A DNA stretch of 64,000 nt from an uncultured SAR86 cluster bacterium (GCA_902509555.1 CABWYS010000001.1:62001-126000), one strand, 5' to 3'. Counted from the first letter of the stretch, positions 9,609-23,754 are shown. The notes: generated from the sequence alone by a model not told the origin. Numbers and translations: made by a program.

Positions 9609-10436
9609 TTATTTCCTTTTAGCTCTTCTTCTAACAATCAGATCATCTGTTCGTTGATTTTTTCTTGTTTTATAGCCTTTGGTTGGTATGCCCCAGGGCG
9701 TTGATGGATGTCTTCCCCCGGACGTTCTACCTTCGCCGCCTCCATGAGGGTGATCAACTGGATTCATGGCTACACCCCTTACTGTAGGCCTTACACCTCT
9801 CCATCTTTTAGCTCCTGCCTTCCCTAATGACCGTAAGTTATTTTCTTGATTTGAAACAGTGCCCAAAGTTGCTTTACATGCTGACAAGATTTTTCTCATT
9901 TCACCAGATTGCAATCTTAAAGTAGCGTAAATACCCTCTTTAGCAACCAATCTTGCTGATGATCCAGCGCTTCTAGCAATCTGTGCTCCTTTGCCAGGCT
10001 TCATTTCTACGCAGTGAATTGTTGTTCCGAGGGGGATATTTGCTAATTTCATGCAGTTACCTGCCTTCATTTCAGTTTGGTCTGCTGACAGCACTGGATC
10101 TCCAACCTTAATTTTACTTGGAGCAATAATGTATCTTCTTTCACCATCGGCGTACTTAAGCAAAGCTAAGTGCGCAGACCTGTTTGGATCGTACTCAATT
10201 CTCTCTACAATAGCAGGGACGTCTAATTTATCTCTTTTAAAATCTATAACTCTGTAATGCTGCTTGTGACCACCGCCTTGATGTCTAACAGTTATTCTGC
10301 CGTTATTATTTCGTCCGCCATTTTTTGATTTTTTCTCTAGCAGAGCTTTGTGAGGCCGACCTTTATAAAGATCGGATTTGATTGAAATAACGCCTCTTCT
10401 GCCTGGGCTAGTTGGTTTTGCTTTTATGACTGCCAT
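9609..10436 (-). CDS. rplB: 50S ribosomal protein L2
   Basis: L2 is a core protein of the large subunit needed for subunit joining and peptidyl-transferase integrity. The 275-residue sequence contains the universal block [20 protein letters not shown], whose histidine lies near the peptidyl-transferase centre, and the basic C-terminus. It is two bases from rplW and three from rpsS. Confidence 0.99.
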   Translation of the reverse strand: MAVIKAKPTSPGRRGVISIKSDLYKGRPHKALLEKKSKNGGRNNNGRITVRHQGGGHKQHYRVIDFKRDKLDVPAIVERIEYDPNRSAHLALLKYADGERRYIIAPSKIKVGDPVLSADQTEMKAGNCMKLANIPLGTTIHCVEMKPGKGAQIARSAGSSARLVAKEGIYATLRLQSGEMRKILSACKATLGTVSNQENNLRSLGKAGAKRWRGVRPTVRGVAMNPVDHPHGGGEGRTSGGRHPSTPWGIPTKGYKTRKNQRTDDLIVRRRAKRK

Positions 10437-10438
10437 GA

Positions 10439-10732
10439 TTAACTAATGCCCTCAAATTGGATCTCAGAGCCTTCTTTCAATGAAACAAAGGCTTTCTTAT
10501 AGTCTGATCTTTTATAAATTCCAAATCTGTTTCTTTTTGTTTTTCCTTTTTGGGTTGATGTGGTAACACTATCAACTTTTACATCAAACAAGTCCTCAAC
10601 AGCCTTTTTGATCTCTGATTTTGATGCCGATAAATCTACCTTGAATACAACCTGATTCAAACTTCCAATAGATGTAGCTTTCTCAGTGATATATGGAGAA
10701 TGAATTAATGTGAGTAATTTTTCTTTATTCAT
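10439..10732 (-). CDS. rplW: 50S ribosomal protein L23 (start corrected)
   Basis: L23 is at the exit of the peptide tunnel and is the main docking site for trigger factor and SRP. I choose the ATG at 10732 ([20 protein letters not shown], 97 residues) over the track's 10741. The later ATG forms a TAATG junction with the rplD stop, and a GAGG Shine-Dalgarno core stands about ten bases before it but only one base before the upstream ATG. The basic loop ([20 protein letters not shown]) is typical. Confidence 0.94.
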   Translation of the reverse strand: MNKEKLLTLIHSPYITEKATSIGSLNQVVFKVDLSASKSEIKKAVEDLFDVKVDSVTTSTQKGKTKRNRFGIYKRSDYKKAFVSLKEGSEIQFEGIS

Positions 10733-11343
10733 TAGACCCATGCCTCAATTAGCTTAAATGCAGCAGGAGTGACTGCCACTTTTTCAGATCTTAATAAAAT
10801 CACTGGATTAATATCTTTCACGGTCACAACATCAACATGAGGAATATTTCGAGCTGAAAGATACAAATTTGTGTCCATTTCATCAAGGATAATAAGCACA
10901 TTATTAAGATCAAACTGCTGAAGAAAGCTATTCATTTCTTTTGTTTTCGGTGCTTCAAATTTTGGCTGCTCAATAGCTACCAAACGATTTTGTCTATGCA
11001 GTTCTGAAAATATAGAACTAATTGCAGCTCTATACATTTTTTTGTTAATTTTTTTAGAGTAATCTCTTGGCGTAGCTGCAAAAGCTACTCCACCGCCCCT
11101 CCATATAGGACTCCTAATTGTTCCAGCTCTAGCCCTACCAGTTCCTTTTTGTCGGTATGGTTTTTTGCCGCCGCCCCTAACTTCTGATCTTGTCTTTTGT
11201 TTATGCGAACCTTGTCTAGACCCAGCAAGATAGGTGACCACAGCTTGATGAACAAGTGTTTCATTAAACTCTTTTCCAAAAGTCGTTTCAGAAATTTGAA
11301 CATCAGTTTTTTTATTATCGATATTTAGTACATCTAATTTCAT
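10732..11343 (-). CDS. rplD: 50S ribosomal protein L4
   Basis: L4 extends a loop into the peptide exit tunnel. The 203-residue product has the conserved tunnel-loop region ([20 protein letters not shown]) at about residues 60-85. In E. coli L4 also represses the S10 operon through a 172-nt leader. Here the transcript leader before rpsJ looks only about 37 nt long, so that role is doubtful. It overlaps rplC by four bases. Confidence 0.98.
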   Translation of the reverse strand: MKLDVLNIDNKKTDVQISETTFGKEFNETLVHQAVVTYLAGSRQGSHKQKTRSEVRGGGKKPYRQKGTGRARAGTIRSPIWRGGGVAFAATPRDYSKKINKKMYRAAISSIFSELHRQNRLVAIEQPKFEAPKTKEMNSFLQQFDLNNVLIILDEMDTNLYLSARNIPHVDVVTVKDINPVILLRSEKVAVTPAAFKLIEAWV

Positions 11344-11966
11344 CTTTGTTTCACCGCAGGGGTAATTTTTAATGTTGAGCCATTAAAGCCTGGTACCGCA
11401 CCCTTAACATAAAGAAGATTATTTTGGACATCTGCACCCATTAATTCCAAACTTTGAATAGTTTTTGTTTCATGACCCATATGGCCAGACATTTTTTTTC
11501 CTTTCCAAACTCTTCCAGGGGTCTGGCATTGACCAATTGAGCCATGAGCTCTATGTGCCAAGGAATTACCATGAGTAGCATCTTGCATTGCAAAGTTATG
11601 CCTTTTAATTACGCCGGCATACCCCTTACCTTTAGAGGTACCAGTTACATCAACCATTTTTCCAACTTCAAAAATATCAGCAGTTAAATGATGGCCAATC
11701 TTCAGCTCATCAGTTTCTTCAGTTCTGAATTCAAATAATTCTCCATTAGAGATATTTTGTTTTTTGAAGAATTCTGTGGATGATTTTGTTAAATTCTTAG
11801 ATGTATTCTTAGACACCACAATAGCACTGTATCCGTGCTTTTCATGGGTCTTAATATCAGCAACAAAATTTGCTGCAACTGAAATAACTGTTACAGGTAC
11901 AGAAGTGCCGTCTTCTTGAAAAAGTCTCGACATGCCTGATTTTTTTCCAACTAAGCCAATGCTCAA
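11340..11966 (-). CDS. rplC: 50S ribosomal protein L3
   Basis: L3 is an assembly initiator whose central extension reaches the peptidyl-transferase centre. The 208-residue protein starts [20 protein letters not shown] and has the central block ([20 protein letters not shown]) holding the glutamine that PrmB methylates in the relatives (GQCQTPG here). It follows rpsJ after a 65-base gap, by far the largest spacer inside the S10 block, and this gap carries a hairpin. Confidence 0.98.
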   Translation of the reverse strand: MSIGLVGKKSGMSRLFQEDGTSVPVTVISVAANFVADIKTHEKHGYSAIVVSKNTSKNLTKSSTEFFKKQNISNGELFEFRTEETDELKIGHHLTADIFEVGKMVDVTGTSKGKGYAGVIKRHNFAMQDATHGNSLAHRAHGSIGQCQTPGRVWKGKKMSGHMGHETKTIQSLELMGADVQNNLLYVKGAVPGFNGSTLKITPAVKQR

Positions 11967-12017
11967 TTTACTCTCCTTTTATACGGGGCTTATAACCCTC
12001 TATGGCCGCTAAGCGTT

Positions 12018-12049
12018 AAAAAAGTAACAAATTAGCCCAAGCTAATTTG
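12018..12049 (-). terminator. Hairpin plus U-tract at the rpsJ 3' end (possible attenuator)
   Basis: On the minus strand CAAATTAGC-TTGG-GCTAATTTG forms a perfect nine-base-pair stem with a four-base loop that spans the rpsJ stop codon. It is followed by TTACTTTTTT. This resembles an intrinsic terminator with a slightly offset U-tract. It lies between rpsJ and rplC inside what should be one operon, so it would have to be leaky if active. Activity is inference. Confidence 0.5.
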
Positions 12050-12343
12050 CACATCAACCCCAGATGAAAGATCGAGCTTCATTAAAGCATCAACAGTTTT
12101 ATCTGTAGGTTCTACTATATCCATAAGTCTTTTGTATGTTCTTATCTCATACTGATCTCTTGCATCTTTATCTTTATGCGGAGATGTTAGGATTGTGGTT
12201 CTTTCTTTCTTTACTGGCAAAGGAATTGGTCCTTTTACAATCGCGCCGGTTTTCTTTGCAGTTTCAACAATTAATTTTGTTGAAGCATCAATCAAACGAT
12301 AGTCAAAAGCTTTTAAGCGAATTCTTATTGATTGATTGTCCAA
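12032..12343 (-). CDS. rpsJ: 30S ribosomal protein S10 (NusE)
   Basis: S10 is a small-subunit head protein and, as NusE, pairs with NusB on boxA RNA and with NusG to couple transcription and translation. The 103-residue sequence contains [20 protein letters not shown] and the tail [15 protein letters not shown]. It is the first gene of the S10 block, preceded by a well-formed promoter. No tuf gene separates it from fusA, unlike in most gammaproteobacteria. Confidence 0.98.
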   Translation of the reverse strand: MDNQSIRIRLKAFDYRLIDASTKLIVETAKKTGAIVKGPIPLPVKKERTTILTSPHKDKDARDQYEIRTYKRLMDIVEPTDKTVDALMKLDLSSGVDVQISLG

Positions 12344-12386
12344 TTTATTTAATTCCTATATTTCTGCTTTATGCAAAATGTTGCGT

Positions 12387-12416
12387 ATTCTATGTCTCTA
12401 AAGCCCTTAATGTCAA
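12387..12416 (-). promoter_or_regulatory. Sigma70-type promoter of the S10 operon
   Basis: The minus strand reads TTGACA (-35, 12411-12416), an 18-base spacer, then TAGAAT (-10, 12387-12392). It lies in the 103-base gap between fusA and rpsJ. The predicted start near 12380 leaves a leader of about 37 nt before rpsJ, far shorter than the L4-responsive leader of E. coli. Confidence 0.8.
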
Positions 12417-12446
12417 CAAATTTAGGGTATTTATCAGTGTATTGTT

Positions 12447-14540
12447 TTAAGAAGTTTTTAACTGCTCAGCAATGTTATTTGGAACTTCAGCATATTTAAG
12501 AAATTCCATAGAAAAGCTTGCTCTACCTTGAGTTGCAGACCTTAAATCTGTTGCATATCCAAACATCTCCGATAAAGGCACTTCTGACCTCACGGTTTTT
12601 CCAGTTGGGATTTCATCCATTCCCAAAATTATTCCCCTTCTTCTATTTAAATCACCCACAACATCACCCATATGCTCTTCTGGAGTGACAACTTCTACTG
12701 CCATCATTGGCTCCAAGAGGACTGGACGTGCTTTAAGGCATCCTTCTTTTAATGCCATAGATCCAGCAATTTTAAAAGCCATTTCGCTCGAATCAACATC
12801 ATGGAATGACCCATCATATAAAGTTGCCCGCAGCGCAAGCAGAGGGTAGCCAGCAATCACACCATTTTTCATTTGCTCTTGAATACCCTTATCAACAGCT
12901 GGTATGTATTCTTTAGGAACTACACCTCCAACAATCTTATCCACAAACTCATATTCATCATCTAACCCAAGTGGTTCTAATTTCAGCCAAACATGGCCAT
13001 ATTGTCCTTTACCACCACTTTGCCTAACAAATTTTCCTTCAATATCGACTGATTCTCTGATTGTTTCACGATAAGAAACCTGTGGTTTACCAATATTTGC
13101 CTCTACATCAAACTCTCTTCTCATTCTGTCAACCAGAACATCTAAATGAAGTTCACCCATTCCTGAGATAATTGTTTGAGCAGACTCCTCATCGGTATGA
13201 ACTCTAAATGATGGATCTTCTTGAGCAAGCTTGCCAAGAGCAACGCCCATCTTCTCTTGATCTGATTTTGTTTTTGGCTCTACAGCTACTGAAATTACTG
13301 GCTCAGGAAAATCCATTCTCTCAAGCACAACCTGATCGCCTAAGTCACAAAGAGTATCTCCAGTGGTAACATCTTTAAGTCCAATACATGCAGCAATATC
13401 ACCAGCACGTATCTCTTTAATTTCATTACGATCATTTGAATGCATTTGCACCATTCGGCCAACTCTTTCTTTCTTTGTTTTGGTTGAGTTCATTACACCG
13501 TCGCCAACAGAGAGCACTCCAGAATAAACTCTAATAAATGTTAAAGTTCCAACAAAGGGATCGGTAGCAATTTTGAAAGCCAATGCTGAAAATGGCTCTT
13601 CGTCTGAAGATGATCTGCTGATTTCAACTTCCTCATCATCAGGCAATGATCCTTTAATGGCCTTAACTTCATTTGGAGCAGGCAAATATTCAATCGCAGC
13701 ATCTAAGACAGCTTGTACGCCTTTATTTTTAAATGCTGAACCACAAAAAGCAGGAACTATTTCATTTGCAAGAGTTCTAACTCTAATCCCTTCTTTAATC
13801 TGCTCTGGGCTTAATTCACCATTCTCTATATATGCATTCATTAATTCTTCATTTGCTTCTGCTGCACTTTCAACCATAGACTCTCTTAGAGATTCGCATG
13901 TATCTAAAATATCTGCTGGAATTTCTTGCTCTTCAAAAGTGAGTCCTTGATCATCCTCATTCCAAAAGATAGCTTTCATCTTAACTAAATCAACTACGCC
14001 TTTAAAATTCTCCTCTGCCCCAATGTTGTATTGCATAGGAACAACATTTGCTTTTAATCTATCCTTGATTTGATCAGTTACTCGTGAGAAATCTGCACCA
14101 GCTCTATCCATTTTGTTTACAAAAACAATTCTAGGAACCTCATATCTATCTGCTTGTCGCCAAACAGTTTCTGATTGAGGCTCAACACCGGAAGTTCCAC
14201 AAAATACCACTACTGCTCCATCTAAAACTCTTAAAGATCTTTCAACCTCAATAGTAAAATCTACGTGGCCAGGTGTATCGATGATATTAATTCTATGTTG
14301 AGGAAATTGTTGCTCCATGCCTGACCAAAAGCAGGTAGTTGCTGCTGAGGTAATAGTAATACCTCTTTCTTGCTCTTGCTCCATCCAATCCATGGTTGCT
14401 GCGCCATCATGAACTTCACCAATTTTATGAGATAACCCTGTATAAAAAAGGACTCTCTCAGTAGTAGTGGTTTTACCCGCATCAACATGAGCACAAATAC
14501 CAATATTTCTGTACTTACTAAGTTCAGTCTGTCTAGCCAT
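12447..14540 (-). CDS. fusA: Translation elongation factor G
   Basis: EF-G is the GTPase that drives translocation and, with RRF, ribosome recycling. The 697-residue protein has G1 ([12 protein letters not shown], residues 17-28), the switch II motif DTPGHVDF and G4 NKMD in domain I. The domain IV tip region [20 protein letters not shown] is also present. It lies in the order rpsL-rpsG-fusA of the str operon, but the tufA gene that usually follows is missing; rpsJ comes next. Confidence 0.99.
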   Translation of the reverse strand: MARQTELSKYRNIGICAHVDAGKTTTTERVLFYTGLSHKIGEVHDGAATMDWMEQEQERGITITSAATTCFWSGMEQQFPQHRINIIDTPGHVDFTIEVERSLRVLDGAVVVFCGTSGVEPQSETVWRQADRYEVPRIVFVNKMDRAGADFSRVTDQIKDRLKANVVPMQYNIGAEENFKGVVDLVKMKAIFWNEDDQGLTFEEQEIPADILDTCESLRESMVESAAEANEELMNAYIENGELSPEQIKEGIRVRTLANEIVPAFCGSAFKNKGVQAVLDAAIEYLPAPNEVKAIKGSLPDDEEVEISRSSSDEEPFSALAFKIATDPFVGTLTFIRVYSGVLSVGDGVMNSTKTKKERVGRMVQMHSNDRNEIKEIRAGDIAACIGLKDVTTGDTLCDLGDQVVLERMDFPEPVISVAVEPKTKSDQEKMGVALGKLAQEDPSFRVHTDEESAQTIISGMGELHLDVLVDRMRREFDVEANIGKPQVSYRETIRESVDIEGKFVRQSGGKGQYGHVWLKLEPLGLDDEYEFVDKIVGGVVPKEYIPAVDKGIQEQMKNGVIAGYPLLALRATLYDGSFHDVDSSEMAFKIAGSMALKEGCLKARPVLLEPMMAVEVVTPEEHMGDVVGDLNRRRGIILGMDEIPTGKTVRSEVPLSEMFGYATDLRSATQGRASFSMEFLKYAEVPNNIAEQLKTS

Positions 14541-14565
14541 ATTAAAACCTATGAAATGTTACTAA

Positions 14566-15410
<845 letters not shown>

Positions 15411-15429
15411 AATTTAATAGTTGGACGCG

Positions 15430-15458
15430 ATTTTATAGACATGATTCACTACGGTCAA
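15430..15458 (-). promoter_or_regulatory. Sigma70-type promoter of the str operon
   Basis: The minus strand reads TTGACC (15453-15458), a 17-base spacer and TAAAAT (15430-15435) followed by a CG-rich discriminator. It fills the short rpoC-rpsL gap. The predicted start lies about 13 bases before the rpsL ATG, so the leader is very short. Confidence 0.75.
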
Positions 15459-15460
15459 CA

Positions 15461-18400
15461 TTATTCCTCAGTTTCTTGTAATTCTTGTCGTAATGCTGCT
15501 TCAATGTCGTCCTCAGATAGCATCGATTCAGAAGAATCACTTGCTTTCTTAGCAGCCATTTGATCGTGGAACTCCATTCCGGTACCAGCTGGTATCAATC
15601 TTCCTACAACAACATTTTCCTTCAAGCCTCTTAAGTAATCCACTTTACCTGTTACAGATGCTTCTGTTAAAACACGTGTAGTTTCTTGGAAAGAAGCAGC
15701 TGAAATAAATGAATTAGTTGTAAGGGAAGCTTTAGTGATTCCAAGAAGAACTCTTTCAAAACGAGCAGGCTCTTTGTTTGCTGCAACAGCTTTAGCATTT
15801 TCTTCTACCAATTCAGCATATTCAACTTGATCGCCTTGAATAAACTTAGTATCTTCGCCATCAACAATTAATGCCTTTCTAAGCATTTGACGCAATATAG
15901 TTTCAATGTGTTTATCATTAATTAGCACGCCTTGAAGCCTGTAAACATCTTGAATTTCATTAACTATAAAGTTAGTTAACTGGGGGATTCCTCTTAAGCG
16001 CAATATATCATGAGGGCTTAATGGGCCGTCGGAGATAATGTCACCTTTTTCGATTCTCTCACCCTCAAACACTGTTAATATTCTGTGTTTAGGAATAAGC
16101 ATCTCAACATTTTGAGTTTTCTTAGTCGCTCCATCGGGAGTTATAACCAATCTAACCTTGCCCTTAGTTTCTTTTCCAAAAGCAATAATTCCACTTTCTT
16201 CAGCAAGCACCGCCGCATCTTTAGGCTTTCTTGCTTCAAAAAGATCAGCAACCCTTGGAAGACCACCTGTAATATCTTTAGTTTTTGATCCTTCTAATGG
16301 TATCCTTGCTAAGACTTCACCTGCATGCAATTTTTTACCATCTTTTAAATTAACCAATGCCTTAGCAGGTAAAGAGTAATTTGCTGGTGTTTTATGCTCA
16401 CCTAATGGAACAGGCTTACCTTTTGCGTCAACCAGGGCGATAGATGGAACCTTCTCTTTTCCTGCAGAAGGTCTTTCCGCTACATCAATAACCTCAATAC
16501 TACTTAGTCCAGTAAGTTCATCGGTTTTTGAGCGGACAGTTACACCATCATCTATGTCTGTAAATTGAACAATTCCTTCAACCTCACTAATAATTGGGCG
16601 AGTATATGGATCCCAGCCTGCAATTTTCAGTCCTGGCTCTACATTTGTTTGATCATCTACAAATAAAGTAGCTCCATAGATTAATTTATGTTGCTCAATT
16701 AATTTTCCTTTTTCATCAGTCAATGTAACTTGGCTATTTCTAGAGACAACAACCTCTTGCTTATTTTTGTTGGTAACTGTTTTCATGTCTGAAGAAAAGT
16801 TAATCATTCCAGCATTATTAACAACAATTGCATTATCTTCTGATGAGCTAGACGCAGCTCCACCAATATGGAAAGTACGCATTGTTAATTGAGTTCCTGG
16901 CTCACCAATTGATTGTGCAGCCACAACTCCAACAGCTTCTCCCCTATGAACTAGGTGACCCCTGGCTAAATCTCTACCATAGCACTTAGAGCAAACACCA
17001 TAACTGGCTTCGCAAGTCATTGGTGATCTAACTTTTAGTGATGAAATATTTAATTCATCAATTTTCTTCACTGAATCCTCATCAATAAGATGGCCAATTG
17101 GATAAACCTCTTCTCCATCTGCATTAAAGATTGGTTCAGCAATTACCCTGCCAAGAATCCTTTCTGTAAGTGGTTGAATAATATCTCCACCCTCAACAAT
17201 TGATGAAACAACAATTGATTGATCAGTTCCACAATCATCCTCAACAACAACAGAATCCATAGCAACATCACATAGCCTTCTAGTTAAATACCCTGAGTTA
17301 GCAGTTTTAAGGGCTGTATCAGCTAAACCTTTTCGGGCTCCATGAGTCGAGATAAAGTACTGAAGGACAGATAATCCCTCTCTAAAGTTTGCAGTAATTG
17401 GAGTTTCAATAATAGAGCCATCTGGCTTAGACATTAATCCACGCATTCCAGAGAGCTGCCTTATCTGAGCAGGAGATCCTCTAGCACCGGAGTCCGCATA
17501 AATAAATACAGAGTTAAATGATCCCTGATCAACCTCTTTACCTTCAGCATCTTCAACTTGATCTGTGCTGATTTTTGTCATCATTGCTTTTGCAACTTTT
17601 TCATTTGCACGAGACCAAATATCAATTACTTTATTATATCTTTCTCCTTGGGTAACAAGGCCAGACTCATATTGTGATTCAATCGATTTAACTTCTTTTT
17701 CCGCAGCATCAATAATACCTGGCTTCTCTTCTGGAATAACGAAATCATCCACACCAATTGAGGATCCAGAACGTGTTGAATGTTCAAACCCAAGATACAT
17801 GAGCTGATCTGCGAAGATCACGGTATCCTTTAGACCAGCCTTTCTATATGAAATATCTATTAAATTAGAAACAGATTTCTTATCTAAAGTTTTATTTACA
17901 TTATCAAAGCCAACCTCAATAGGCGCAATTCTCCAGACCAATACTCTACCTACTGTTGTATCTTCGAGGAAGGTTCCTTTATCAGCATTGGTAATCCTAA
18001 CTTTAATATTTGCGTGAATGTCTAAGGTCTCAGACTCATATGCTCTTAATACTTCATCAGGATTACTGAATACTCTGCCATCGCCTTTAACATTTACTTT
18101 ATCTCGAGTCATGTAATAAAGGCCTAAAACTATGTCCTGTGTAGGATTGATAATTGGCTCGCCATTTGCAGGAGATAAGATATTATTTGTGGACATCATT
18201 AGAGCTCTAGCTTCTAGTTGCGCTTCAATGGAAAGAGGAACATGAACAGCCATCTGATCTCCATCAAAGTCTGCGTTAAAAGCAACACAAACTAAAGGAT
18301 GCAGCTGAATAGCCTTACCTTCAACTAGAAGAGGTTCAAAAGCTTGGATTCCTAATCTATGGAGAGTTGGGGCTCTGTTTAATAGTATTGGATGTTCTCT

Positions 18401-19642
18401 AATTACATCTTCTAAAATTTCCCAAACTTCTGGTGTTTCTCTTTCTACTAATTTTTTAGCCGCTTTAATAGTGGTAGCAAGTTCTTTCTGCTCAAGCTTT
18501 CCATATACATATGGTTTGAATAACTCAAGCGCCATTTTTTTTGGCAGTCCGCATTGATGTAATTTCAAATTTGGACCTGCAACAATTACAGATCTGCCTG
18601 AATAATCAACACGCTTACCTAGTAAATTTTGTCTGAATCTTCCTCCTTTACCTTTAATCATGTCAGCCAAAGATTTAAGTGGTCGCTTGTTAGTTCCAGT
18701 AATTACGCGCCCTCTTCTTCCATTATCAAGAAGCGCATCAACACTCTCTTGAAGCATTCTTTTTTCATTTCTGACAATAATATCTGGAGCACTTAACTCC
18801 AATAAACGCTTTAATCTGTTATTCCTATTAATGACCCTTCTATAAAGATCATTAAGATCTGAAGTCGCAAAACGGCCTCCCTCTAAAGGAACCAAAGGCC
18901 TGAGATCAGGAGGTAAAACTGGCAGGACATTCATGATCATCCATTCTGGCTTATTTCCAGACTCATTAAATGCTTCGAGAAGCTTTAATCTTTTAGATAA
19001 TTTTTTAAGTTTAGTTTCTGAATTGGTTTGTGGCACTTCCTCGCGAATGATTCGAATCTCTTCTTCTAAATCAATCTCTTGTAATAGCATTTGAACAGCT
19101 TCTGCACCCATGGAAGCTGTAAATTCGTCACCATACTCATCGAAGGCTTCAACAAATTCTTCTTCCGTTAAGATTTGACATTTTTCCAATTCTGTTAAAC
19201 CAGGATCAGTAACGATATAACTTTCAAAATATAAAACTCGTTCAATTTCTCTAAGTGTAATATCAAGCAGTAATCCAATTCTTGAAGGAAGTGATTTTAA
19301 AAACCAGATATGTGCAACGGGTGCAGCAAGTTCAATATGCCCCATTCTCTCTCTTCTTACTTTTGCTAGAGTCACTTCTACTCCACACTTTTCACACACA
19401 ACACCACGATGCTTCATACGCTTGTATTTTCCACATACACACTCGTAATCTTTTACTGGGCCAAAGATTTTGGCACAGAAAAGACCATCTCTTTCTGGTT
19501 TAAAAGTACGATAGTTGATAGTTTCAGGTTTTTTTACTTCGCCAAATGACCAAGATCTGACCATCTGAGGAGAAGCAAGCCCAGCAGTAATTGAAGAAAA
19601 ATCTTCTTGCTTAGCCTTTAACGAATTTAGTAAATCTTTCAA
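15461..19642 (-). CDS. rpoC: RNA polymerase beta' subunit
   Basis: Beta' holds the catalytic magnesium of RNA polymerase. The 1393-residue protein has the N-terminal zinc ribbon ([20 protein letters not shown], residues about 70-90) and the active-site motif [16 protein letters not shown] second zinc site ([19 protein letters not shown]) and the trigger-loop region ([16 protein letters not shown]) follow. Length matches E. coli (1407). It follows rpoB by nine bases. Confidence 0.99.
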   Translation of the reverse strand: MKDLLNSLKAKQEDFSSITAGLASPQMVRSWSFGEVKKPETINYRTFKPERDGLFCAKIFGPVKDYECVCGKYKRMKHRGVVCEKCGVEVTLAKVRRERMGHIELAAPVAHIWFLKSLPSRIGLLLDITLREIERVLYFESYIVTDPGLTELEKCQILTEEEFVEAFDEYGDEFTASMGAEAVQMLLQEIDLEEEIRIIREEVPQTNSETKLKKLSKRLKLLEAFNESGNKPEWMIMNVLPVLPPDLRPLVPLEGGRFATSDLNDLYRRVINRNNRLKRLLELSAPDIIVRNEKRMLQESVDALLDNGRRGRVITGTNKRPLKSLADMIKGKGGRFRQNLLGKRVDYSGRSVIVAGPNLKLHQCGLPKKMALELFKPYVYGKLEQKELATTIKAAKKLVERETPEVWEILEDVIREHPILLNRAPTLHRLGIQAFEPLLVEGKAIQLHPLVCVAFNADFDGDQMAVHVPLSIEAQLEARALMMSTNNILSPANGEPIINPTQDIVLGLYYMTRDKVNVKGDGRVFSNPDEVLRAYESETLDIHANIKVRITNADKGTFLEDTTVGRVLVWRIAPIEVGFDNVNKTLDKKSVSNLIDISYRKAGLKDTVIFADQLMYLGFEHSTRSGSSIGVDDFVIPEEKPGIIDAAEKEVKSIESQYESGLVTQGERYNKVIDIWSRANEKVAKAMMTKISTDQVEDAEGKEVDQGSFNSVFIYADSGARGSPAQIRQLSGMRGLMSKPDGSIIETPITANFREGLSVLQYFISTHGARKGLADTALKTANSGYLTRRLCDVAMDSVVVEDDCGTDQSIVVSSIVEGGDIIQPLTERILGRVIAEPIFNADGEEVYPIGHLIDEDSVKKIDELNISSLKVRSPMTCEASYGVCSKCYGRDLARGHLVHRGEAVGVVAAQSIGEPGTQLTMRTFHIGGAASSSSEDNAIVVNNAGMINFSSDMKTVTNKNKQEVVVSRNSQVTLTDEKGKLIEQHKLIYGATLFVDDQTNVEPGLKIAGWDPYTRPIISEVEGIVQFTDIDDGVTVRSKTDELTGLSSIEVIDVAERPSAGKEKVPSIALVDAKGKPVPLGEHKTPANYSLPAKALVNLKDGKKLHAGEVLARIPLEGSKTKDITGGLPRVADLFEARKPKDAAVLAEESGIIAFGKETKGKVRLVITPDGATKKTQNVEMLIPKHRILTVFEGERIEKGDIISDGPLSPHDILRLRGIPQLTNFIVNEIQDVYRLQGVLINDKHIETILRQMLRKALIVDGEDTKFIQGDQVEYAELVEENAKAVAANKEPARFERVLLGITKASLTTNSFISAASFQETTRVLTEASVTGKVDYLRGLKENVVVGRLIPAGTGMEFHDQMAAKKASDSSESMLSEDDIEAALRQELQETEE

Positions 19643-19651
19643 TTATTTCTC

Positions 19652-22600
19652 CTAATTTTCAGAATCAAGTTCTAGGTTAATTCCAAGTGATCGAATCTCT
19701 TTTGTTAGTACATTGAATGACTCAGGGATATTTGCATCCATTTCATAGTTCCCATCAACAATATTTTTATACATTTTAGTTCTACCAGGAACATCATCAG
19801 ATTTAACTGTGAGCATTTCTTGAAGAGTATATGAGGCGCCATATGCTTCGAGAGCCCATACTTCCATTTCACCAAATCTTTGACCACCAAACTGAGCTTT
19901 ACCGCCAAGAGGTTGCTGAGTAACAAGACTGTATGAGCCTGTAGAACGAGCATGCATTTTGTCATCAACCAAATGATTTAGTTTAATCATATACATGTAT
20001 CCAACCGTTACTGGTCGCTCAAACTGTCTCCCAGTTCTTCCATCGAAGAGAGTCAATTGGCCTGACTCAGGAAGATCAGCAAGCTTTAATAATTCTTTAA
20101 TCTCAGATTCTTTAGCGCCATCAAAGACAGGAGTTGCAATTGGTAAGCCTTCTGTGAGATTGCTTGCCAAGGACTGAATTTCAGTATTATTAAAGGAGTT
20201 GAGATCTTCTTTAATAGTTGCATTCTTGTTATACAAAACGTCTAAGTATTTTTTCAGCTCATCAGCTTTTGCTTTGGCTTTAATCATTTTATTGATTTTT
20301 TCGCCAATTCCTTTTGCAGCTGATCCCATATGAGTCTCAAGAATTTGTCCCACGTTCATTCGAGATGGAACACCAAGAGGATTCAAGACAATATCAACAG
20401 GGTTTCCATCATTGTCATATGGCATATCCTCAATTGGCATAATCTCTGATATGACGCCTTTGTTACCATGTCTACCAGCCATCTTATCTCCGGGTTGAAT
20501 TCTTCTTTTCACTGCAAGATATACTTTTACAATTTTAATAACTCCAGGTGCAAGATCATGGCCTCTAGTAATCTTTTGCTTTTTCACATCAAAGCTTTCC
20601 TGAATATCTTTCAGATATTGCTTTAAAGCTTTCTCCGCATCTTCAATTTTAGTATTTGCAGAGTCATCAGACGTTCTGACTGACAGCAAATCATCCAAGC
20701 TCAGCTCTGATAAATCATCAGCTGAAGGATTAGAGCCCTTCTTAAGTCCTGGACCCTTTGAGATCTTAGATCCTTTAATAATATCTACGAGACGAATTCT
20801 TGTTGCATCGTTGATAATTTTAATTTGATCATCAGCATCTTTCTTTGCAACAGATAGATGATCGGCCTCAATTGATTGAGTTCTATCATCTTTCTCCATA
20901 CCATCTCTGGTAAAGACTTCTACACAAATTACAGTTCCGTTAATACTTGATGGAACTCTCAATGATGTATCTTTTACATCAGAAGCTTTTTCTCCGAAAA
21001 TTGCACGCAGTAGCTTTTCTTCAGGCGATAATTGAGTTTCACCTTTAGGAGTAATCTTGCCTACTAAAATATCACCAGCTTTAACCTCAGCACCCACATA
21101 AACCATGCCACACTCATCAAGCTTTGCAAGTGATCCTTCGCCAACATTAGGAATGTCAGCTGTGATCTCCTCTGAACCGAGTTTAGTATCCCTTGAAATA
21201 CAAGTTAGCTCTTGGATATGTATGGAAGTAAATCTATCCTCTCTTGAAACTTTTTCGGACATTAAAATAGAATCTTCAAAGTTATATCCATTCCAAGGCA
21301 TGAATGCTATTCGAATATTTTGACCTAATGCTAACTCACCATTATCTACTGACGGTCCATCAGCTAGGATGTCTCCAAATTTAACCTTATCCCCAACTGA
21401 AACCAGAGGTCTCTGATTGATACATGTATTTTGATTGGATCTTGTGTACTTTGTAAGATTGTAAATATCAACAGCATTATTTGAGTTCTTAGAATCAGTT
21501 ACACGAACCACAATTCTTGCAGCATCAACATTTTCAACAACACCATTATTCTTGGCCACAACACAAACACCAGAATCACCAGCTACAATTGTTTCAAAAC
21601 CAGTTCCAACGAGAGGTTTCTCAGGTTTTAAGACTGGTACAGCTTGGCGCATCATGTTTGAACCCATCAGCGCTCTGTTGGCATCATCGTGTTCAAGAAA
21701 AGGAATTAAAGAAGCTGCAACTGAAACAACCTGTTGAGGAGCCACATCCATCAAATCAATTCTTTCAGGGCTCATCAACGCAGAATCACCGCTGTGTCGA
21801 ACTGGCACAAGGTCGTCTGCAAATTTTCCAGATTTATCTAATACCGCATTTGCCTGAGCAATAATGTGCTCTCCTTCATCAATTGCAGAAAGATAAATAA
21901 TGTCATTAGTTACCTTGCCTTTAACAACTTTTCTGTATGGGCTTTCTATAAATCCGTAAGAATTAGTTCTTGAATAACATGCAAATGAATTGATGAGTCC
22001 GATATTTGGGCCTTCAGGTGTTTCGATTGGACATAGTCTCCCATAATGGGTTGGATGCACATCTCTTACCTCAAAACCAGCGCGTTCTCTTGTTAAGCCG
22101 CCTGGCCCGAGCGCTGAAACTCTTCGCTTATGTGTAATTTCAGACAAAGGATTATTCTGATCCATAAACTGAGATAGCTGACTAGAACCAAAAAATTCTT
22201 TTATAGCAGCGGTAACTGGTTTTGCATTGATAAGATCCTGCGGGCCAAGCTCATCAGCTTCAGCCATACTAAGTCTTTCTCTCACAGCTCTTTCTACTCT
22301 AATTAAACCAACTCTAAATTGATTGGCTGTCATTTCACCTACAGATCTAACGCGTCTATTACCTAAGTGATCAATATCATCAACAGTATCATGCCCATCT
22401 CTGATCGCCACTATTCCTTTCATGACACCCAAGATGTCATCAAGATCTAAAATTCCAGGGGTTTCTTTTGAAGTATCTATTTTTAATCTACGATTAAATT
22501 TCATTCTGCCAACTTCAGAAAGATCATAGCGTTCATGATTGAAAAATAGATTTTGAAATAATTGCTCGGCTGAATCCTTGGTTGGTGGCTCACCAGGTCT

Positions 22601-23722
22601 CATCATTCTGTATATTTCAACCAATGCCTCTAGCCTATTTGAAGTAGGATCAGCCCTAAGAGTCGTAGAAATATATGGACCTTTATCAAGATCATTAATG
22701 TATAAAGTATGAAGTTCGGTTATATTTGCTTCCCTTATAGCTTCAATGATTGATTGGTCTATTTCGGTATTTGCGGAGACTAAAACTTCTCCAGTCTCTT
22801 GATTAAATATATCTTTTGCAAGAACTTTGCCAATCAAAAAATCGTCCTCAACTTTAAGTGAAGACATTTTAGCTTGCTCGAGCTCACGAACATGACGTGC
22901 AGTAATTCTCTTGTTAGCTTCAACAACAACTTTTGATTTAATTTTTAGGTCAACTGGTAGTGTTTGACCTCTCAATCTAGATGGAATTAATTCAATGCTA
23001 ATTCCAGCTTTTTCTATTTGAACATTATCTACTTCATAAAAATTCTTGAGAATTTCCTCAGTGCCCATATCCATAGCTTTTAAGATTATGGTAGCTGGTA
23101 TTTTTCTTCTTCTATCAATTCGGCAAAATAGGTTATCCTTTGGATCAAATTCAAAATCCAGCCAAGAGCCTCTATAAGGGATGATCCGAGCAGAATACAA
23201 GACTTTACCAGATGAATGTGTTTTACCTTTATCATGATCAAAGAAAACGCCTGGAGATCTATGAAGCTGATTAACGACAACTCTTTCTGTGCCGTTAATA
23301 ACAAAAGAGCCGTTTTCAGTCATCAATGGCACCTCGCCCATGAAAACCTCTCCCTCTTTAACATCTTTTACTTCTTGGAAGTTCGTGTCTCGATCATAAA
23401 TCACTAAACGGACTACAATTCGAAGGGGCGCAGAATAACTAAGACCTTGAATTAAGCACTCTTGTACTGTGTAACCAGGCTTTCCTAATTCGTATGAAAC
23501 ATATTCAAGGGCAGCATTACCAGAAACACTAGTAATAGGAAAAAGGGTTTGAAAAACTTCTTCAAGACCCTTATTTTCTCTTGCACCTGCCTCAACATGT
23601 TGTTGAAGAAATTGTGTGTAAGATTCAAGCTGAGTCTCAATCAGCTTAGGAAGCTTCATAACTTTTGGAAGTCTTCCGAAGTTTTTTCTAATTCTTCTTT
23701 TTTCTGTATAGCTATATGACAT
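19652..23722 (-). CDS. rpoB: RNA polymerase beta subunit
   Basis: Beta forms half of the active-site cleft. The 1356-residue protein matches E. coli (1342) in length. The rifampicin pocket ([20 protein letters not shown], then [20 protein letters not shown]) has the usual sensitive-type residues. The C-terminal block ([20 protein letters not shown]) is also standard. The rplL-rpoB gap is only 32 bases, without the long attenuator and RNase III spacer known from E. coli. Confidence 0.99.
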   Translation of the reverse strand: MSYSYTEKRRIRKNFGRLPKVMKLPKLIETQLESYTQFLQQHVEAGARENKGLEEVFQTLFPITSVSGNAALEYVSYELGKPGYTVQECLIQGLSYSAPLRIVVRLVIYDRDTNFQEVKDVKEGEVFMGEVPLMTENGSFVINGTERVVVNQLHRSPGVFFDHDKGKTHSSGKVLYSARIIPYRGSWLDFEFDPKDNLFCRIDRRRKIPATIILKAMDMGTEEILKNFYEVDNVQIEKAGISIELIPSRLRGQTLPVDLKIKSKVVVEANKRITARHVRELEQAKMSSLKVEDDFLIGKVLAKDIFNQETGEVLVSANTEIDQSIIEAIREANITELHTLYINDLDKGPYISTTLRADPTSNRLEALVEIYRMMRPGEPPTKDSAEQLFQNLFFNHERYDLSEVGRMKFNRRLKIDTSKETPGILDLDDILGVMKGIVAIRDGHDTVDDIDHLGNRRVRSVGEMTANQFRVGLIRVERAVRERLSMAEADELGPQDLINAKPVTAAIKEFFGSSQLSQFMDQNNPLSEITHKRRVSALGPGGLTRERAGFEVRDVHPTHYGRLCPIETPEGPNIGLINSFACYSRTNSYGFIESPYRKVVKGKVTNDIIYLSAIDEGEHIIAQANAVLDKSGKFADDLVPVRHSGDSALMSPERIDLMDVAPQQVVSVAASLIPFLEHDDANRALMGSNMMRQAVPVLKPEKPLVGTGFETIVAGDSGVCVVAKNNGVVENVDAARIVVRVTDSKNSNNAVDIYNLTKYTRSNQNTCINQRPLVSVGDKVKFGDILADGPSVDNGELALGQNIRIAFMPWNGYNFEDSILMSEKVSREDRFTSIHIQELTCISRDTKLGSEEITADIPNVGEGSLAKLDECGMVYVGAEVKAGDILVGKITPKGETQLSPEEKLLRAIFGEKASDVKDTSLRVPSSINGTVICVEVFTRDGMEKDDRTQSIEADHLSVAKKDADDQIKIINDATRIRLVDIIKGSKISKGPGLKKGSNPSADDLSELSLDDLLSVRTSDDSANTKIEDAEKALKQYLKDIQESFDVKKQKITRGHDLAPGVIKIVKVYLAVKRRIQPGDKMAGRHGNKGVISEIMPIEDMPYDNDGNPVDIVLNPLGVPSRMNVGQILETHMGSAAKGIGEKINKMIKAKAKADELKKYLDVLYNKNATIKEDLNSFNNTEIQSLASNLTEGLPIATPVFDGAKESEIKELLKLADLPESGQLTLFDGRTGRQFERPVTVGYMYMIKLNHLVDDKMHARSTGSYSLVTQQPLGGKAQFGGQRFGEMEVWALEAYGASYTLQEMLTVKSDDVPGRTKMYKNIVDGNYEMDANIPESFNVLTKEIRSLGINLELDSEN

Positions 23723-23754
23723 ATGTCGCCCTTTAAAAATGTTTTATTGAAAGA

